From Saccharopolyspora shandongensis (GTDB lineage Bacteria; Actinomycetota; Actinomycetes; Mycobacteriales; Pseudonocardiaceae), in contig NZ_FNOK01000011.1 of NCBI RefSeq assembly GCF_900106995.1, forward strand, positions 124,001 to 188,000: 64,000 bases of DNA. The letters are read 5' to 3'. This document shows, piece by piece, positions 10,457-19,917 of this stretch. The notes under the pieces are model-generated. The model searched no databases. It worked only from the letters and a program-made list of their open reading frames with translations, and was not told where the DNA came from. A program made the position numbers and the translations under genes. Each line of letters starts with the position of its first letter. Position 1 is the first letter of the stretch.

Positions 10457-13400
10457 TTGCCCTCCCCCTCGAAGGTCTCGGTGCGAACGACTCCGTTGAT
10501 GCGGCGCGGCGCGGGCTTGGGCGCCGGGAACTCCGCGGCGGGCTCGTCACCGGCCGTCCGCAGCGCGGGCTCCGGAACCGACCACTGCGGGCGGACGGGA
10601 TAGCGCTCGTTCCAGTCCTCATCGGTCGGCGGCTCGATCGCGGCGGGTCCCGGCTGGAACGCGCCCCGGCCGAACTCGGCGACGCAGTCCAGCGCCACCT
10701 GCTCGACGACGTCGCGCAGCTCCAGCTCGGCCAGCCAGTCGACCGGGAGGGCTCCGACGCCGAGCAGCGCGCCCACGATGTTCCCGCAGATCGCACCGGT
10801 CGAGTCGCTGTCGCCGTCGTGGTGCACGGCGATCCGCAGTGCCAGCTCGACGTCCTCGCCGCCGACCAGCGCCGCGCACACCGCGATCGCCAGCGCCTCC
10901 TCGCCGACCCAGCCGCCGCCGAGCGTCTCGGCGACCTGCTGCGGCGTCGGCACGCCCGCCTCGGCCAGGTCCACGGCGGCCTTCAGCATGGCGCTGGTCT
11001 CCTCGTGGTCCTCCCAGGTCTCCAGGACCTGCAGGGCCAGCCACACGCCGTCGTCGAGGCCGCGGCCGAGCAGCGCCTGCTGGACGATCACCGCGAGCGC
11101 CCCGGCGGAGTGGTAGCCCGCGGGGTGGCTGTGGGTCAGCGCGGCGGTGCGGGCCGCCAGCCGGAACACCTCGGCGGGATCGGTGGAGCACAGCGCGGCC
11201 GGGGCGGCGCGCATCACGCCGCCGCAGCCCTTCGAGTCGTTGATCTTCTCGGTGAACGAGCCGGCCGGGTGGCCCTCGCCGAACCGGGCCAGCGCGCGGA
11301 ACACGGTCTTGCCGGGGGCGCGGGTCTTGAACAGGCCGGGCACCTCGATCAGCCAGCCGTCGGGCGCGGGGTAGTCGGGGAGGAACCGCCCGGCGGCGGC
11401 ATCCCACTCGACGCCCTGCGTGTGCAGCCAGCGCTGGTAGGCCAGCTGGACCTCGGGCAGCGGGTCCTCGGCCCCGAGCATCCGGGCGGCGACGCTGCCG
11501 CGGATCAGGCCCTCGGCGGTGAACAGCGTCATCTGCGTGTCGTCGGTGATCGCGCCGTGCACCCCGTACGCCTCGCGCAGGCCGCTCGGCCCGTCGGGGC
11601 CGAAGCGCTTGGCGATCTCCTCGGCGGTGATGAACTCCAGGTCGGCGCCGAGGGCGTCGCCGAGCGCCCCGCCGAGGAAGCAGCCCAGCACGCGCTCGGT
11701 CAGCGACGGCGCGCTGTCGTCGGGCCGGTCGGCCTTGGCGTGCTCGCCGCGGACGATCGGCGGCACCGCCACCGCGGGCTCGGCGGGCTTGGGGTCGGTT
11801 GCGGCCTGGAGCGCCTCGACGGCCTGTTCGCGCTTGTCGACCTCGGCCTGCTCGACCGCGGCCTGCTCTTCCAGCTCGGCGTCTTTGAGCTTGACCTCTT
11901 CGAGCTCGGTGTCTTGAAGCACGGCGCCTTCGGGCTCGCCGTCGTCGAACACGACGTCCTTGAGCACGGCGCCCTTGAGCTCGGCGCGTTCGGGCACGGC
12001 GTTTTCGAGCGCCGCGTCCTGAATCACGACGTCTTCGAGCTCGGTGTCTTCCGGCGCGGTGGATTCGGCGACGCTCGGCCGCGCGATGTGATCGGCGCCC
12101 AACGGCTCGGCCTCGATCTCCGCCGCCAAGGCGATGTCCGGCTTTCCGGACTCCACCAGGTCTGCGTCGAGCGCGTCCTCCGGTTCGAGCTTGGCGGGCT
12201 CCGGTTCTGCTTCCTGGACCGCGGCGTCTTCCAAGATCGGCTTGAAGACGCTCGGCCGGGCGATGTGGTCGGGGCCGAGCGCGGGCTCTTCGACCCGCAC
12301 TTCTCCGGCGTCGAATGCGTCGGACAGCCCGAGCGGCTCCGCCTGCTCGACCTCCGCCGGCGCGGGCTCCACGAAGGCCGGGAAAACCGCCACATCGGCC
12401 TCCGGCTCGTCGGCTCCTGCCGGGTCGGCGTCCACTTCGAGCGCATCCGGCAGGTTTTCTGCCGGTTCGAGGTCGATCGGCGCGCGCGCCGGCGGCTCCA
12501 TGTCGACCGGTTCGCGCTCCACCGGCGGAGTGGCGAGGGGCTGGTCTTCGGAGGAAGCGGGGACGACGTCCTCCGCGAGGACGGACATCGCGGGCTCCGG
12601 CGCCACGTCGGCGACGACAAACCCCTGCTCGGCGTCGTCTTCTTCCACTGCGCCGGTTGCGACGGCATCGGCAGGTCGCTCGGCGATGTCGCCGGGCTCC
12701 GGCACGATGATCCGCCTGAAGTCCCGGTCAGCGGCGCGCGGTTCGGCGTCGACCTGCTCGGGCTCGGCAGGCGTCGCGCGGACTTCCGGTTCCCGAGCCG
12801 CGGCGCGGGGAGCGGCCAGCGGCGGGAAGGCCCCGATCTGCGGTTCGGCGTCGACCTGCTCCGACTCGGCCGGGGTGTCGACCGCCGGGAACACCGTGGT
12901 GGTTTCGACCGGGGCCCCGTTCGACAGCAGGCGCGGCACCGGGATCGGGCCGGTGCTCGACGGGTCGGTCGCCGTGAATTCCGCCTGAGTTTCGGTGCGG
13001 GCCGCCGGGAAGGTCGGGGCGCCGATGTTCTCCGAGCGCGCGCTCTGCGGCTGGATGCCCTGCGGGGGCGTGTCGACGGCGTCCGGTGCGGCCGTGATCG
13101 CGGGCATGATCATGGTCCGCTCGGCGAAGCCTTCGACGGTGTTCGGCGCGCCGGCGCCGAGTTCCCGGGGGCCGCCGAGCCGCCCGGAGTTCGGCGCGTA
13201 CCGCTGGGCCCACTGCGGCGGCGGTGGCGGCGCGAAGGCTTCGGTGGCGTCCGCGCAGAGGATCTCGATGACCTCGCGCAGTTCCAGTTCTTCCGCCCAC
13301 TGCGCGGGAATCCCGCCCGGCCCGTAGATCGCGCCGGCGAGCTGCCCGGCCAGCGCGCCGGTGACGGCGCTGTCGCTGGACTGGTTCACGGCGACCCGGA

Positions 13401-14316
13401 CCGCGTCGGCGAAGTTCCGGGTGCTGCCCACCGCGGCCAGCGCGATGCCGAGCTCGCCGGGCTTGTTGTTGGTGTCGAACTCGATGTCTAGGTCCGAGGG
13501 GGAAGGGCGAACGCCCCGCTGCCCGACGAACATCGCCGCGTGCACGGTCCGCCGGACGTCGGCGGGGACCTCGCGGACCTGGTACGCGCTGCCGAGCCGG
13601 TTGCGGTCGGATGCGGTCACCGCGTCCCACAACGGCACCCCGCGGATCAGCTGGGCCAGCACGTCGGCGTGCATGCCGGCCGCGCTGACGGAGTTCGGGG
13701 CGGAGGTGAACAGGTTCGCGGTGGAGGCGCCGGTCGAGTACACGGCCTCCGGCGCGTTCGACCACACCATGGCCGGCGCGGCCCAGGCCACGCAGTCCGC
13801 CAAACCGTCCATGCCGGTCGGAGGACGCAGCAGGCCGTCTGCCCCGAGCGGGGACTGCCGGGCCATCCGCCCGAGCAGGGAGATCGCCGCGCCCTCCGGG
13901 TTGCGGGTCGAGTACAGCTCCGGCCGTTCGAGCAACCAGCTGTTGGGCGCGGGTTCCGTCGACAGGTACGCCGACATCGCGTAATCCCACGGGACGCCCT
14001 GGGTGTGCAGCCAGCGCAGGTAGTTGGTGAAGACGAACTCGGTCGGCAACCACCCGTTGCCACCCGGGTTCGCGGCCTTCGCCCGCAGCAGCGCTTCCAT
14101 GGTGAACACGGTGAGCTGGGTCAGGTCGCTGACCGCGCCGCGCCGCCCGAAGACGGGCAGGTATTCGACGACGCCCTGCGGCCCGAACCACTGCTGGATC
14201 TCGGCGGTGCTGGTGTTGCGCACGCCGGCGCCGAGGGCGTCGCCAACGGCCCCGCCGAGCATGGCGCCGCGGAAGCGTTCGGCCCACGACAGCTGCGGCG
14301 GTCGGGCGTCGGTCAT
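10453..14316 (-). CDS. double ADP-ribosylglycohydrolase protein with long acidic linker
   Basis: This 1287-residue protein has two ARH/DraG-type domains. The C-terminal one (about 870-1200) looks active: GGALGDALGADLEF, ITDDTQMTLFTAEG, GCGGVMRAAP and HHDGDSDSTGAICGN carry the metal-binding Asp pairs. The N-terminal one (8-330) is degenerate: SDLTQL replaces DDTQM and NQSSDSAVTG replaces the GDSDS loop. The linker (about 330-870) is rich in Pro, Glu and Ala; near 755-817 it shows a five-residue rhythm (AVLKD, AVLQD, AELEE). ARH enzymes remove ADP-ribose from proteins. The open frame extends upstream, but the ATG at 14316 starts MTDARPPQLSWAERF directly before the domain. It lies 19 bases after the previous ARH gene. 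Likely immunity to the ADP-ribosyltransferase toxin of the same operon. Confidence 0.85.
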   Translation of the reverse strand: MTDARPPQLSWAERFRGAMLGGAVGDALGAGVRNTSTAEIQQWFGPQGVVEYLPVFGRRGAVSDLTQLTVFTMEALLRAKAANPGGNGWLPTEFVFTNYLRWLHTQGVPWDYAMSAYLSTEPAPNSWLLERPELYSTRNPEGAAISLLGRMARQSPLGADGLLRPPTGMDGLADCVAWAAPAMVWSNAPEAVYSTGASTANLFTSAPNSVSAAGMHADVLAQLIRGVPLWDAVTASDRNRLGSAYQVREVPADVRRTVHAAMFVGQRGVRPSPSDLDIEFDTNNKPGELGIALAAVGSTRNFADAVRVAVNQSSDSAVTGALAGQLAGAIYGPGGIPAQWAEELELREVIEILCADATEAFAPPPPPQWAQRYAPNSGRLGGPRELGAGAPNTVEGFAERTMIMPAITAAPDAVDTPPQGIQPQSARSENIGAPTFPAARTETQAEFTATDPSSTGPIPVPRLLSNGAPVETTTVFPAVDTPAESEQVDAEPQIGAFPPLAAPRAAAREPEVRATPAEPEQVDAEPRAADRDFRRIIVPEPGDIAERPADAVATGAVEEDDAEQGFVVADVAPEPAMSVLAEDVVPASSEDQPLATPPVEREPVDMEPPARAPIDLEPAENLPDALEVDADPAGADEPEADVAVFPAFVEPAPAEVEQAEPLGLSDAFDAGEVRVEEPALGPDHIARPSVFKPILEDAAVQEAEPEPAKLEPEDALDADLVESGKPDIALAAEIEAEPLGADHIARPSVAESTAPEDTELEDVVIQDAALENAVPERAELKGAVLKDVVFDDGEPEGAVLQDTELEEVKLKDAELEEQAAVEQAEVDKREQAVEALQAATDPKPAEPAVAVPPIVRGEHAKADRPDDSAPSLTERVLGCFLGGALGDALGADLEFITAEEIAKRFGPDGPSGLREAYGVHGAITDDTQMTLFTAEGLIRGSVAARMLGAEDPLPEVQLAYQRWLHTQGVEWDAAAGRFLPDYPAPDGWLIEVPGLFKTRAPGKTVFRALARFGEGHPAGSFTEKINDSKGCGGVMRAAPAALCSTDPAEVFRLAARTAALTHSHPAGYHSAGALAVIVQQALLGRGLDDGVWLALQVLETWEDHEETSAMLKAAVDLAEAGVPTPQQVAETLGGGWVGEEALAIAVCAALVGGEDVELALRIAVHHDGDSDSTGAICGNIVGALLGVGALPVDWLAELELRDVVEQVALDCVAEFGRGAFQPGPAAIEPPTDEDWNERYPVRPQWSVPEPALRTAGDEPAAEFPAPKPAPRRINGVVRTETFEGEGK

Positions 14317-14335
14317 CGCGATGTCTCCCTCATGG

Positions 14336-17300
14336 TCACCAGGCGGGGTACCGCCGGGTCCACCCCGGGTCGGTCGGCGGCCCGGGGCTGAACTCGACCA
14401 GCGCATCCTTGGCCAGCGTCTCGACGAGCTCCCGCAGCTCCAGGGACGCGAGCCACTCCGGAGGAACGGCCCGAGCCCCGTAAAGAGCCCCCGCAATGTT
14501 GCCGCACACGATCCCGGTGGAGTCGGAGTCCCCCGAGTGGTTCACGGACAGCAGAAGCGCGTCCCTCAAGTTATCGGTGGCCAGCGCGGCGTAGAGCCCG
14601 ATCGCGAGAGCTTCCTCCCCGACCCAGCCCTGACCGAGTGTGTCCTTGATCTCCTCGGGACTGACGGCGCCCTTCTTCGCGAGCTCGACGGCAGCGTCGA
14701 GGAACTTCAACTGCTCCTCGTGCCTCCGCCACCGCAACAGCAGATCCCGTGCCATCCGGACGCTTTCCGGCAACGGCACATCGCGGATCAGCTGGTGCAC
14801 GATCACGGCGAGCACTCCGGCGGAAAGGTAGCCGCTGGGATGGCTGTGCGTCAGCGCGGCCGTGCCGACGGCGGCGAAGAACACCTCGGCCGGGTCGTTG
14901 GACCACACCGCGACCGGCGCGGCGCGCATGACGCCGCCGCAACCCTTGGAGTCGTTGATCTTGAACTGCGGAGTGGCGTGCTGATGCGTCTGGGCGAACT
15001 TGGCGAGGGCGGACATGCAGGTGCTGCCCGGAGCCCTCGTGCTGAACAGCTCGGGATGGGTGATCAACCATCCATCGGGCTGCTGCAAGTGCTGCGCATA
15101 GGGCCCGCCGGCGCGATCCCACGGCTGGCTCTGGGTGTGGAACCACCGCTGATAAGCGTGCTGCACCTCAGGAACGGGATCGTTGTCGGTCGGATTGATC
15201 CGCCGGGCGACATGAGCGCGGATGAGCCCTTCGAGGGTGAACAGCATCATCTGCGTGTCGTCAGAAACCTGCGCAACGCCGTCCCGAAGCACCGGCCTGG
15301 TGAGCCCGGCATCCCCGTGGTTGCGCCGAATCATCCCGATGTCGTGGAACTCGATAGCAAACCCAAGAGCATCCCCCATCGCACCGCCCAACATCGAACC
15401 GATGAACCGCTCGTGGGGGTTGGGCGGCTGTGCAGGCGGAGCGGGTTGCTGCGGCTGAGCCTGAACCTGCGGCTGTGCGGACCCGGTCGCCGGAGACGTG
15501 TTCGCAGGGGTGCCTCCGGTTTCGCCGCCCGGGTCCGGCTGGGGCTCTTCGGCTGGGAGTTCTTCCAGCGCTCTCAGCAGCGCTTTTCCTCCGATGTGCG
15601 CCTGGTGGCGCGCACCCAGGTCAACGACCAGGTCGACATCGTCGAAAGCACGCTTCATCTGGGCAACCGCAGCCCGGACCTTTCCCTTGGCGGAGTCGGG
15701 AATGTACTTGGGACTGGAGCCGGCAACGAGCGCCGACTTCCCGCCAAGCGGGATGGCCGCCGGGACTCCGTCTTCGTGCGCGAGGAGAGCGACCTCGGAC
15801 TGCGCCACCGCCAAGAGCATCGACCTGTCGGACACGTAGCCGGTCGTCCACAGGTGCAGGACCTTCTCCAGTGGGCTCTCCGGCTGCGGGAAGCCCAAGG
15901 TGGCCGGGCTCGGCCGGTACTCGGAATTCAGCTGGTACCGCGCGGAGAGCGTGCCGTTCTCATCGACCCAGTACGCGCCGATCAAGGCGTGCTCCGGGAT
16001 GTTCTCTCGTGCCTCGTCGCGATACATCTGATCCGGCACCGCCAACCAGGTCCCTGGCTGCCGCGCAGCCTCGGCGCGCAGCTCATCGGTGACCGCTGGC
16101 GCGGAAACCTCGATGGCCCGCGAGCCGATCAGCTGCAAGTCGTGCAGCTCGCCCTGGGTGAGGATCCGCACATTCCGCTCGGCGAGCAGCGGCAGCAACC
16201 GGTAGCCGTTGACCGTGGTGGTGCCCGCCCCTAGCTCCGGCATCCCGAGGTCCGGCACGGCACTCTTGTCCGTGCAGACCCAGATCTGCTCCTTGGGCTG
16301 ACCCTCGACCTGGAAAAACGCGGGCTGCGACGAATCCGGCGACGTGACCAACAGCAGGCTCGCAACCAAGAACTCCCGGTAGACGTCCTCGATCGGCCCC
16401 TGCTCGGCCGCATACCGCTCGATCGCCTGCTCAAGCGCGGTCAACTCCGGCTCTGTCGCTCGGCTCATTTTCCCCTCCCCAGTGGAACCCGACTCACCCC
16501 GCCCAACCGAGTCTTTCAGTTCGACGCCCTCAGCTGAACTTCCACGCGGAGCGTCACATCCGCAGTCCTCGGTGGCCGAGGGAACCGCGTCGGCGGGCGA
16601 AGTTCCCCCAGCAGGCGAGATCGGATACCGCTGCTGCCACTCGGCATCGTCCCGAGGCTCTGGCCCGAACTGCTCGCAGGCGTCCTGGGCGAGCCGGTGC
16701 AGCATGTGTCCGCCGGTCAGCCCCTCCGCCCAATGCGCGGGAATCCCGCGCACTCCGTCGAAGCTGCTTCCTAGCAGAGCGCCGCACAACGCACCGGTGA
16801 CCGCGCTGTTCCCGGAGTGGTTCACCGCGATCCGAAGGGATTCGTCGAAGTCCCACGACGCAGCGGTAGCAGCGCAGAACGCGATCGCGATCGCCTCCGC
16901 AGGAGTATCACCGGAACCGAGTTGTTCGATCTGTTCTGGCGTGATCCCGTGCCGCGCGATGCGTTCCGCACGACTCAGCAGCGCGAGCAGTTCGGAATCA
17001 TCGAGCTCGCCAAGCAGCCTTTCAGCCGTGGTGAGCCCTCGCCCAGGGTTATGCGTGAAGATGCACTGCTGCAGCATCACGACGAACGCAGCGATGGAAG
17101 AGGCATCCTCGGCATCGGCCGAAGTGGATGCCGCTCCGCGCGCTGCTTGGAACAGACGTGAGTAGACCTCCGTCCACAGAGCCAAGGGCACGTACCGAAC
17201 GACTTCGTCCGCCCGGTTGTCGACCAACGCCAACGAGCTCGCGAACTGCGGGTCGATCGGATAGTGGGCCGCCGACTCCGCGATCACGTCGTTCGCGAAG

Positions 17301-17662
17301 GCGGGCAACCGCTGTGCGGCCAGCTCATACGCCTCGGCGAGCGCCTGACCGAGGTCCGGCTCATCGCCGGCGACACGGGCCCGATCGGCTCTGATCACCG
17401 CATCCAACGACAGGGCCAACCGCAGCAGGCTGGACGGCAGCTGTTCGGCAGTCGGCGCGTAGCTCGTGATCCCACGATCTCCGAACTGCTGCCGGATCTG
17501 CGGCCAACTCATCTCGGATACCGCCGACCCGAGCCGATCCCCGATGGCGAATCCGACCACCGCACCGAGTGCCCGGCCCTGCCGCTCTTCGCGATCACGG
17601 CCACGACCCAACACCGTCGGTTCACCCCGACGCGTGCGCCGCTCCACCTCGCCGTCCGCCAT
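14336..17662 (-). CDS. ADP-ribosylglycohydrolase protein with T7SS-associated-like middle domain
   Basis: The 1108 residues hold three parts. Residues ~30-340 are a degenerate ARH domain (no DDTQM; NHSGNSAVTG in the metal loop). Residues ~405-700 resemble SseB-like or type VII secretion-associated proteins of actinobacteria (EYRPSPATLGFPQPESP, TTGYVSDRSMLLAVA); I make this match from memory. Residues ~748-1108 are a complete ARH domain: GGAMGDALGFAIEFH, VSDDTQMMLFTLEG, KGCGGVMRAAP and NHSGDSDSTGIVCGN. A Pro/Gln-rich linker precedes it. The C-terminal half is a recent duplicate of the next upstream gene's C-terminal half. It starts 47 bases after that gene. It is probably an immunity enzyme that reverses arginine ADP-ribosylation. 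Confidence 0.85.
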   Translation of the reverse strand: MADGEVERRTRRGEPTVLGRGRDREERQGRALGAVVGFAIGDRLGSAVSEMSWPQIRQQFGDRGITSYAPTAEQLPSSLLRLALSLDAVIRADRARVAGDEPDLGQALAEAYELAAQRLPAFANDVIAESAAHYPIDPQFASSLALVDNRADEVVRYVPLALWTEVYSRLFQAARGAASTSADAEDASSIAAFVVMLQQCIFTHNPGRGLTTAERLLGELDDSELLALLSRAERIARHGITPEQIEQLGSGDTPAEAIAIAFCAATAASWDFDESLRIAVNHSGNSAVTGALCGALLGSSFDGVRGIPAHWAEGLTGGHMLHRLAQDACEQFGPEPRDDAEWQQRYPISPAGGTSPADAVPSATEDCGCDAPRGSSAEGVELKDSVGRGESGSTGEGKMSRATEPELTALEQAIERYAAEQGPIEDVYREFLVASLLLVTSPDSSQPAFFQVEGQPKEQIWVCTDKSAVPDLGMPELGAGTTTVNGYRLLPLLAERNVRILTQGELHDLQLIGSRAIEVSAPAVTDELRAEAARQPGTWLAVPDQMYRDEARENIPEHALIGAYWVDENGTLSARYQLNSEYRPSPATLGFPQPESPLEKVLHLWTTGYVSDRSMLLAVAQSEVALLAHEDGVPAAIPLGGKSALVAGSSPKYIPDSAKGKVRAAVAQMKRAFDDVDLVVDLGARHQAHIGGKALLRALEELPAEEPQPDPGGETGGTPANTSPATGSAQPQVQAQPQQPAPPAQPPNPHERFIGSMLGGAMGDALGFAIEFHDIGMIRRNHGDAGLTRPVLRDGVAQVSDDTQMMLFTLEGLIRAHVARRINPTDNDPVPEVQHAYQRWFHTQSQPWDRAGGPYAQHLQQPDGWLITHPELFSTRAPGSTCMSALAKFAQTHQHATPQFKINDSKGCGGVMRAAPVAVWSNDPAEVFFAAVGTAALTHSHPSGYLSAGVLAVIVHQLIRDVPLPESVRMARDLLLRWRRHEEQLKFLDAAVELAKKGAVSPEEIKDTLGQGWVGEEALAIGLYAALATDNLRDALLLSVNHSGDSDSTGIVCGNIAGALYGARAVPPEWLASLELRELVETLAKDALVEFSPGPPTDPGWTRRYPAW

Positions 17663-17709
17663 CTCAGCCCCAGCCCGTTTCGTCAGTCATCGCGATGCAT
17701 TCCCCGCGG

Positions 17710-19881
17710 TCACCAGGCGGGGTAGCGCTGGGTCCAGGACTGATCGGTCGGCGGGCCAGGGCTGAACTCGACCAGCGCATCCTTTGCCAGGGTCTCTACG
17801 AGCTCCCGCAGTTCCAAGACGGAGAGCCACTCCTGCGGAATGGCTCGAGCACCGTAAAGCGCTCCAGCGATGTTGCCGCACACGATCCCGGTCGAAGGCG
17901 AGCTCCCCGAGTGGTTCACGGCCAACAGCAACGCATCCCGCAGGTTGTCGGTGGCCAGCACGGCGTAGAGGCCGATCGCGAGAGCTTCCTCTCCGACACG
18001 GCCGTGCCCGAGGGTGTTGTTGAGTTCTTCCGGACTTGCGGGGCCCTTCTTTGCCAGCTCAACAGCGGCATCCAGGACCTGCAGCTGCTCCTCGTGTCCG
18101 CGCCACCGCAGCAGCAGGCCTCGGGCCATCCGAACGCTCTCCGGCAACGACACATCGCGGATCAGTTGGTGCACGATCACCGCGAGCACCCCGGCGGAGA
18201 GGTAGCCGGAGGGATGGCCGTGCGTCAGCGCAGCGGTGCCGACAGCCGCGTAGAAGACCTCGGCGGGATCGTTGGACCACACCGCAACCGGCGCGGCGCG
18301 CATCACCCCGCCCCGCCCCTTGGAGTCGTTGATCTTGAACTGCGGAGTGGCGTGCTGGTGCGTCCGCGCGAAATTCGCCAACGCATGCCGACACGTGCTG
18401 CTCGGAGCGCGAACACCGAACAGCCCAGAATTCGTGATCAACCATCCATCGGGCTGCTGCAGGTGCTGCGCATAAGGGCCGCCGCACCGTTCCCACAGTT
18501 CATCTTGCGTGTGGAACCACCGCTGATAAGCGTGCTGAACCTCGGGAACAGGATCGTTGTCCGTCGGATTGATCCGCCGAGCGACATGAGCCCGGATGAG
18601 CCCTTCGAGGGTGAACAGCATCATCTGCGTGTCATCGGAGACCTGAGCGACACCGTCGCGAAGCACCGGAGAAGTGAGACCAGCACCCCCATGATTCCGC
18701 CGAATTGTGGGAATGTCGTGGAACTCGATGCCGAACCCAAGGGCATCTCCCATTGCGCCGGCCAGCATCGAACCAACGAACCGCTCGTGGGCGTCGACAG
18801 GTGTCGGCTCGGCCGGAGCAGCTCCGGCCGGTTCGGGCGTTCCGAACTTTTCGAACAGGTCGGACGACAATTCCTCGATCTTCTGGGCGGTCGCCAGCTT
18901 CCGCCGCCACAGCAGTGGAAAGGCTCCGGAGCCGTGCCGCGCCCCCGTCAGCAAGCCGCAGGCGACCGCAGTGGTGCTGCCGTTCTCGACCGACGAAGCA
19001 TGCAGCTCGGCTCGCCCATCAGGGCCGAACCGCCACGTGAGGTACAGCGCCCTCGTGACGACCGCTGCGCTGGAGGAGCCACCTCCCAGCGTTGCCAGCG
19101 CTTCCTCCAACGGCAGCTTCTCCGCAGCGCGCGCGTTTTCGGCCAGGAACTCCAACCGGCCGCGGAGTCCGTCGTCCACGCCCCAGCGGTCGAGCTGCTC
19201 GATCGAGCTCGCCGCGATCCTGATCAGGTTCTGGTCGCCATCGGTCAAAGCCCGCACCAGGGAGAGGACCAGCACGGCAGCGCCTGCGCTCTCCACCGGG
19301 GCGAAGCCCAACTGCTGCCCCGCCGACATCCCTCGGCGAAATGCTTCTTCGTCGGTCACACCAAGGCTGGCGAGGGCCACCGGAACGGACACGGCGAAGG
19401 CTCCGAGGTCTCCGGTGCCGGCGCTGAATCCACGCGCGATCGAGCTCGGGAGCGCCACAGCCGCTTCAACGCCTCGCTGCCGTTCGACAGCTACTCGGAT
19501 CGCCGCCTCGGCACCGGCGAGCAGCAAGGCAGTCCGCTCTGTCCCGGTCCCGAAACCCGTTCCGCTCAGCGACCTGGCAGCGGTCAGCAGCTGGTCCGCA
19601 GGTGCCGGCCCCAGGGCTCCCAGAGCGTCCCCCAGCGCCCCACCCGCGAGCATGCCGAGTGCGCGCCCGTATCGGGCGTAGCCCCAATCATCTGATCGTC
19701 GCGGCGGCTGCGCCGATGCAGCTGCGGGGTCGCGGAGCCTCTCGCGGGCCGAGGCTTGTTCGCCCAGGTCGTCGACGTGCTGGAACCAGGACAGCGGAAG
19801 CAGCACCGGCCTCGATTTGATCTGCCGCCAAGCCCGGACCAGCCGCTGCTCGTCCGTCATCGCATCCTCGTCTCGGCTCAT
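17710..19881 (-). CDS. double ARH-fold protein with altered catalytic loop
   Basis: This 723-residue protein has an N-terminal degenerate ARH domain (about 65-350; GGALGDALGALG kept, DDT replaced by GTERT, metal loop lost). A C-terminal domain (370-723) is nearly the same as that of the following gene. In this copy VSDDTQMM is kept but the metal loop reads NHSGSSPSTG instead of NHSGDSDSTG, and GCGG has become GRGG. Two metal-ligand Asp are therefore gone, so hydrolase activity is unlikely. Binding of the toxin or of ADP-ribosylated substrate may remain. I start at the ATG at 19881; an in-frame ATG at 19860 (MTDEQRLVRAWR) is an alternative. It follows the 401-residue gene by 36 bases. Confidence 0.8.
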   Translation of the reverse strand: MSRDEDAMTDEQRLVRAWRQIKSRPVLLPLSWFQHVDDLGEQASARERLRDPAAASAQPPRRSDDWGYARYGRALGMLAGGALGDALGALGPAPADQLLTAARSLSGTGFGTGTERTALLLAGAEAAIRVAVERQRGVEAAVALPSSIARGFSAGTGDLGAFAVSVPVALASLGVTDEEAFRRGMSAGQQLGFAPVESAGAAVLVLSLVRALTDGDQNLIRIAASSIEQLDRWGVDDGLRGRLEFLAENARAAEKLPLEEALATLGGGSSSAAVVTRALYLTWRFGPDGRAELHASSVENGSTTAVACGLLTGARHGSGAFPLLWRRKLATAQKIEELSSDLFEKFGTPEPAGAAPAEPTPVDAHERFVGSMLAGAMGDALGFGIEFHDIPTIRRNHGGAGLTSPVLRDGVAQVSDDTQMMLFTLEGLIRAHVARRINPTDNDPVPEVQHAYQRWFHTQDELWERCGGPYAQHLQQPDGWLITNSGLFGVRAPSSTCRHALANFARTHQHATPQFKINDSKGRGGVMRAAPVAVWSNDPAEVFYAAVGTAALTHGHPSGYLSAGVLAVIVHQLIRDVSLPESVRMARGLLLRWRGHEEQLQVLDAAVELAKKGPASPEELNNTLGHGRVGEEALAIGLYAVLATDNLRDALLLAVNHSGSSPSTGIVCGNIAGALYGARAIPQEWLSVLELRELVETLAKDALVEFSPGPPTDQSWTQRYPAW

Positions 19882-19917
19882 GCTCCACTGCTCTCGTTCA
19901 CCGTCAGCTCCACGCGC

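Noticed and set aside
10819..13491. 890-codon frame opposite the 1287-residue ARH gene
   Set aside because: Shadow; no domain and low-complexity composition, while the minus strand carries clear ARH motifs.
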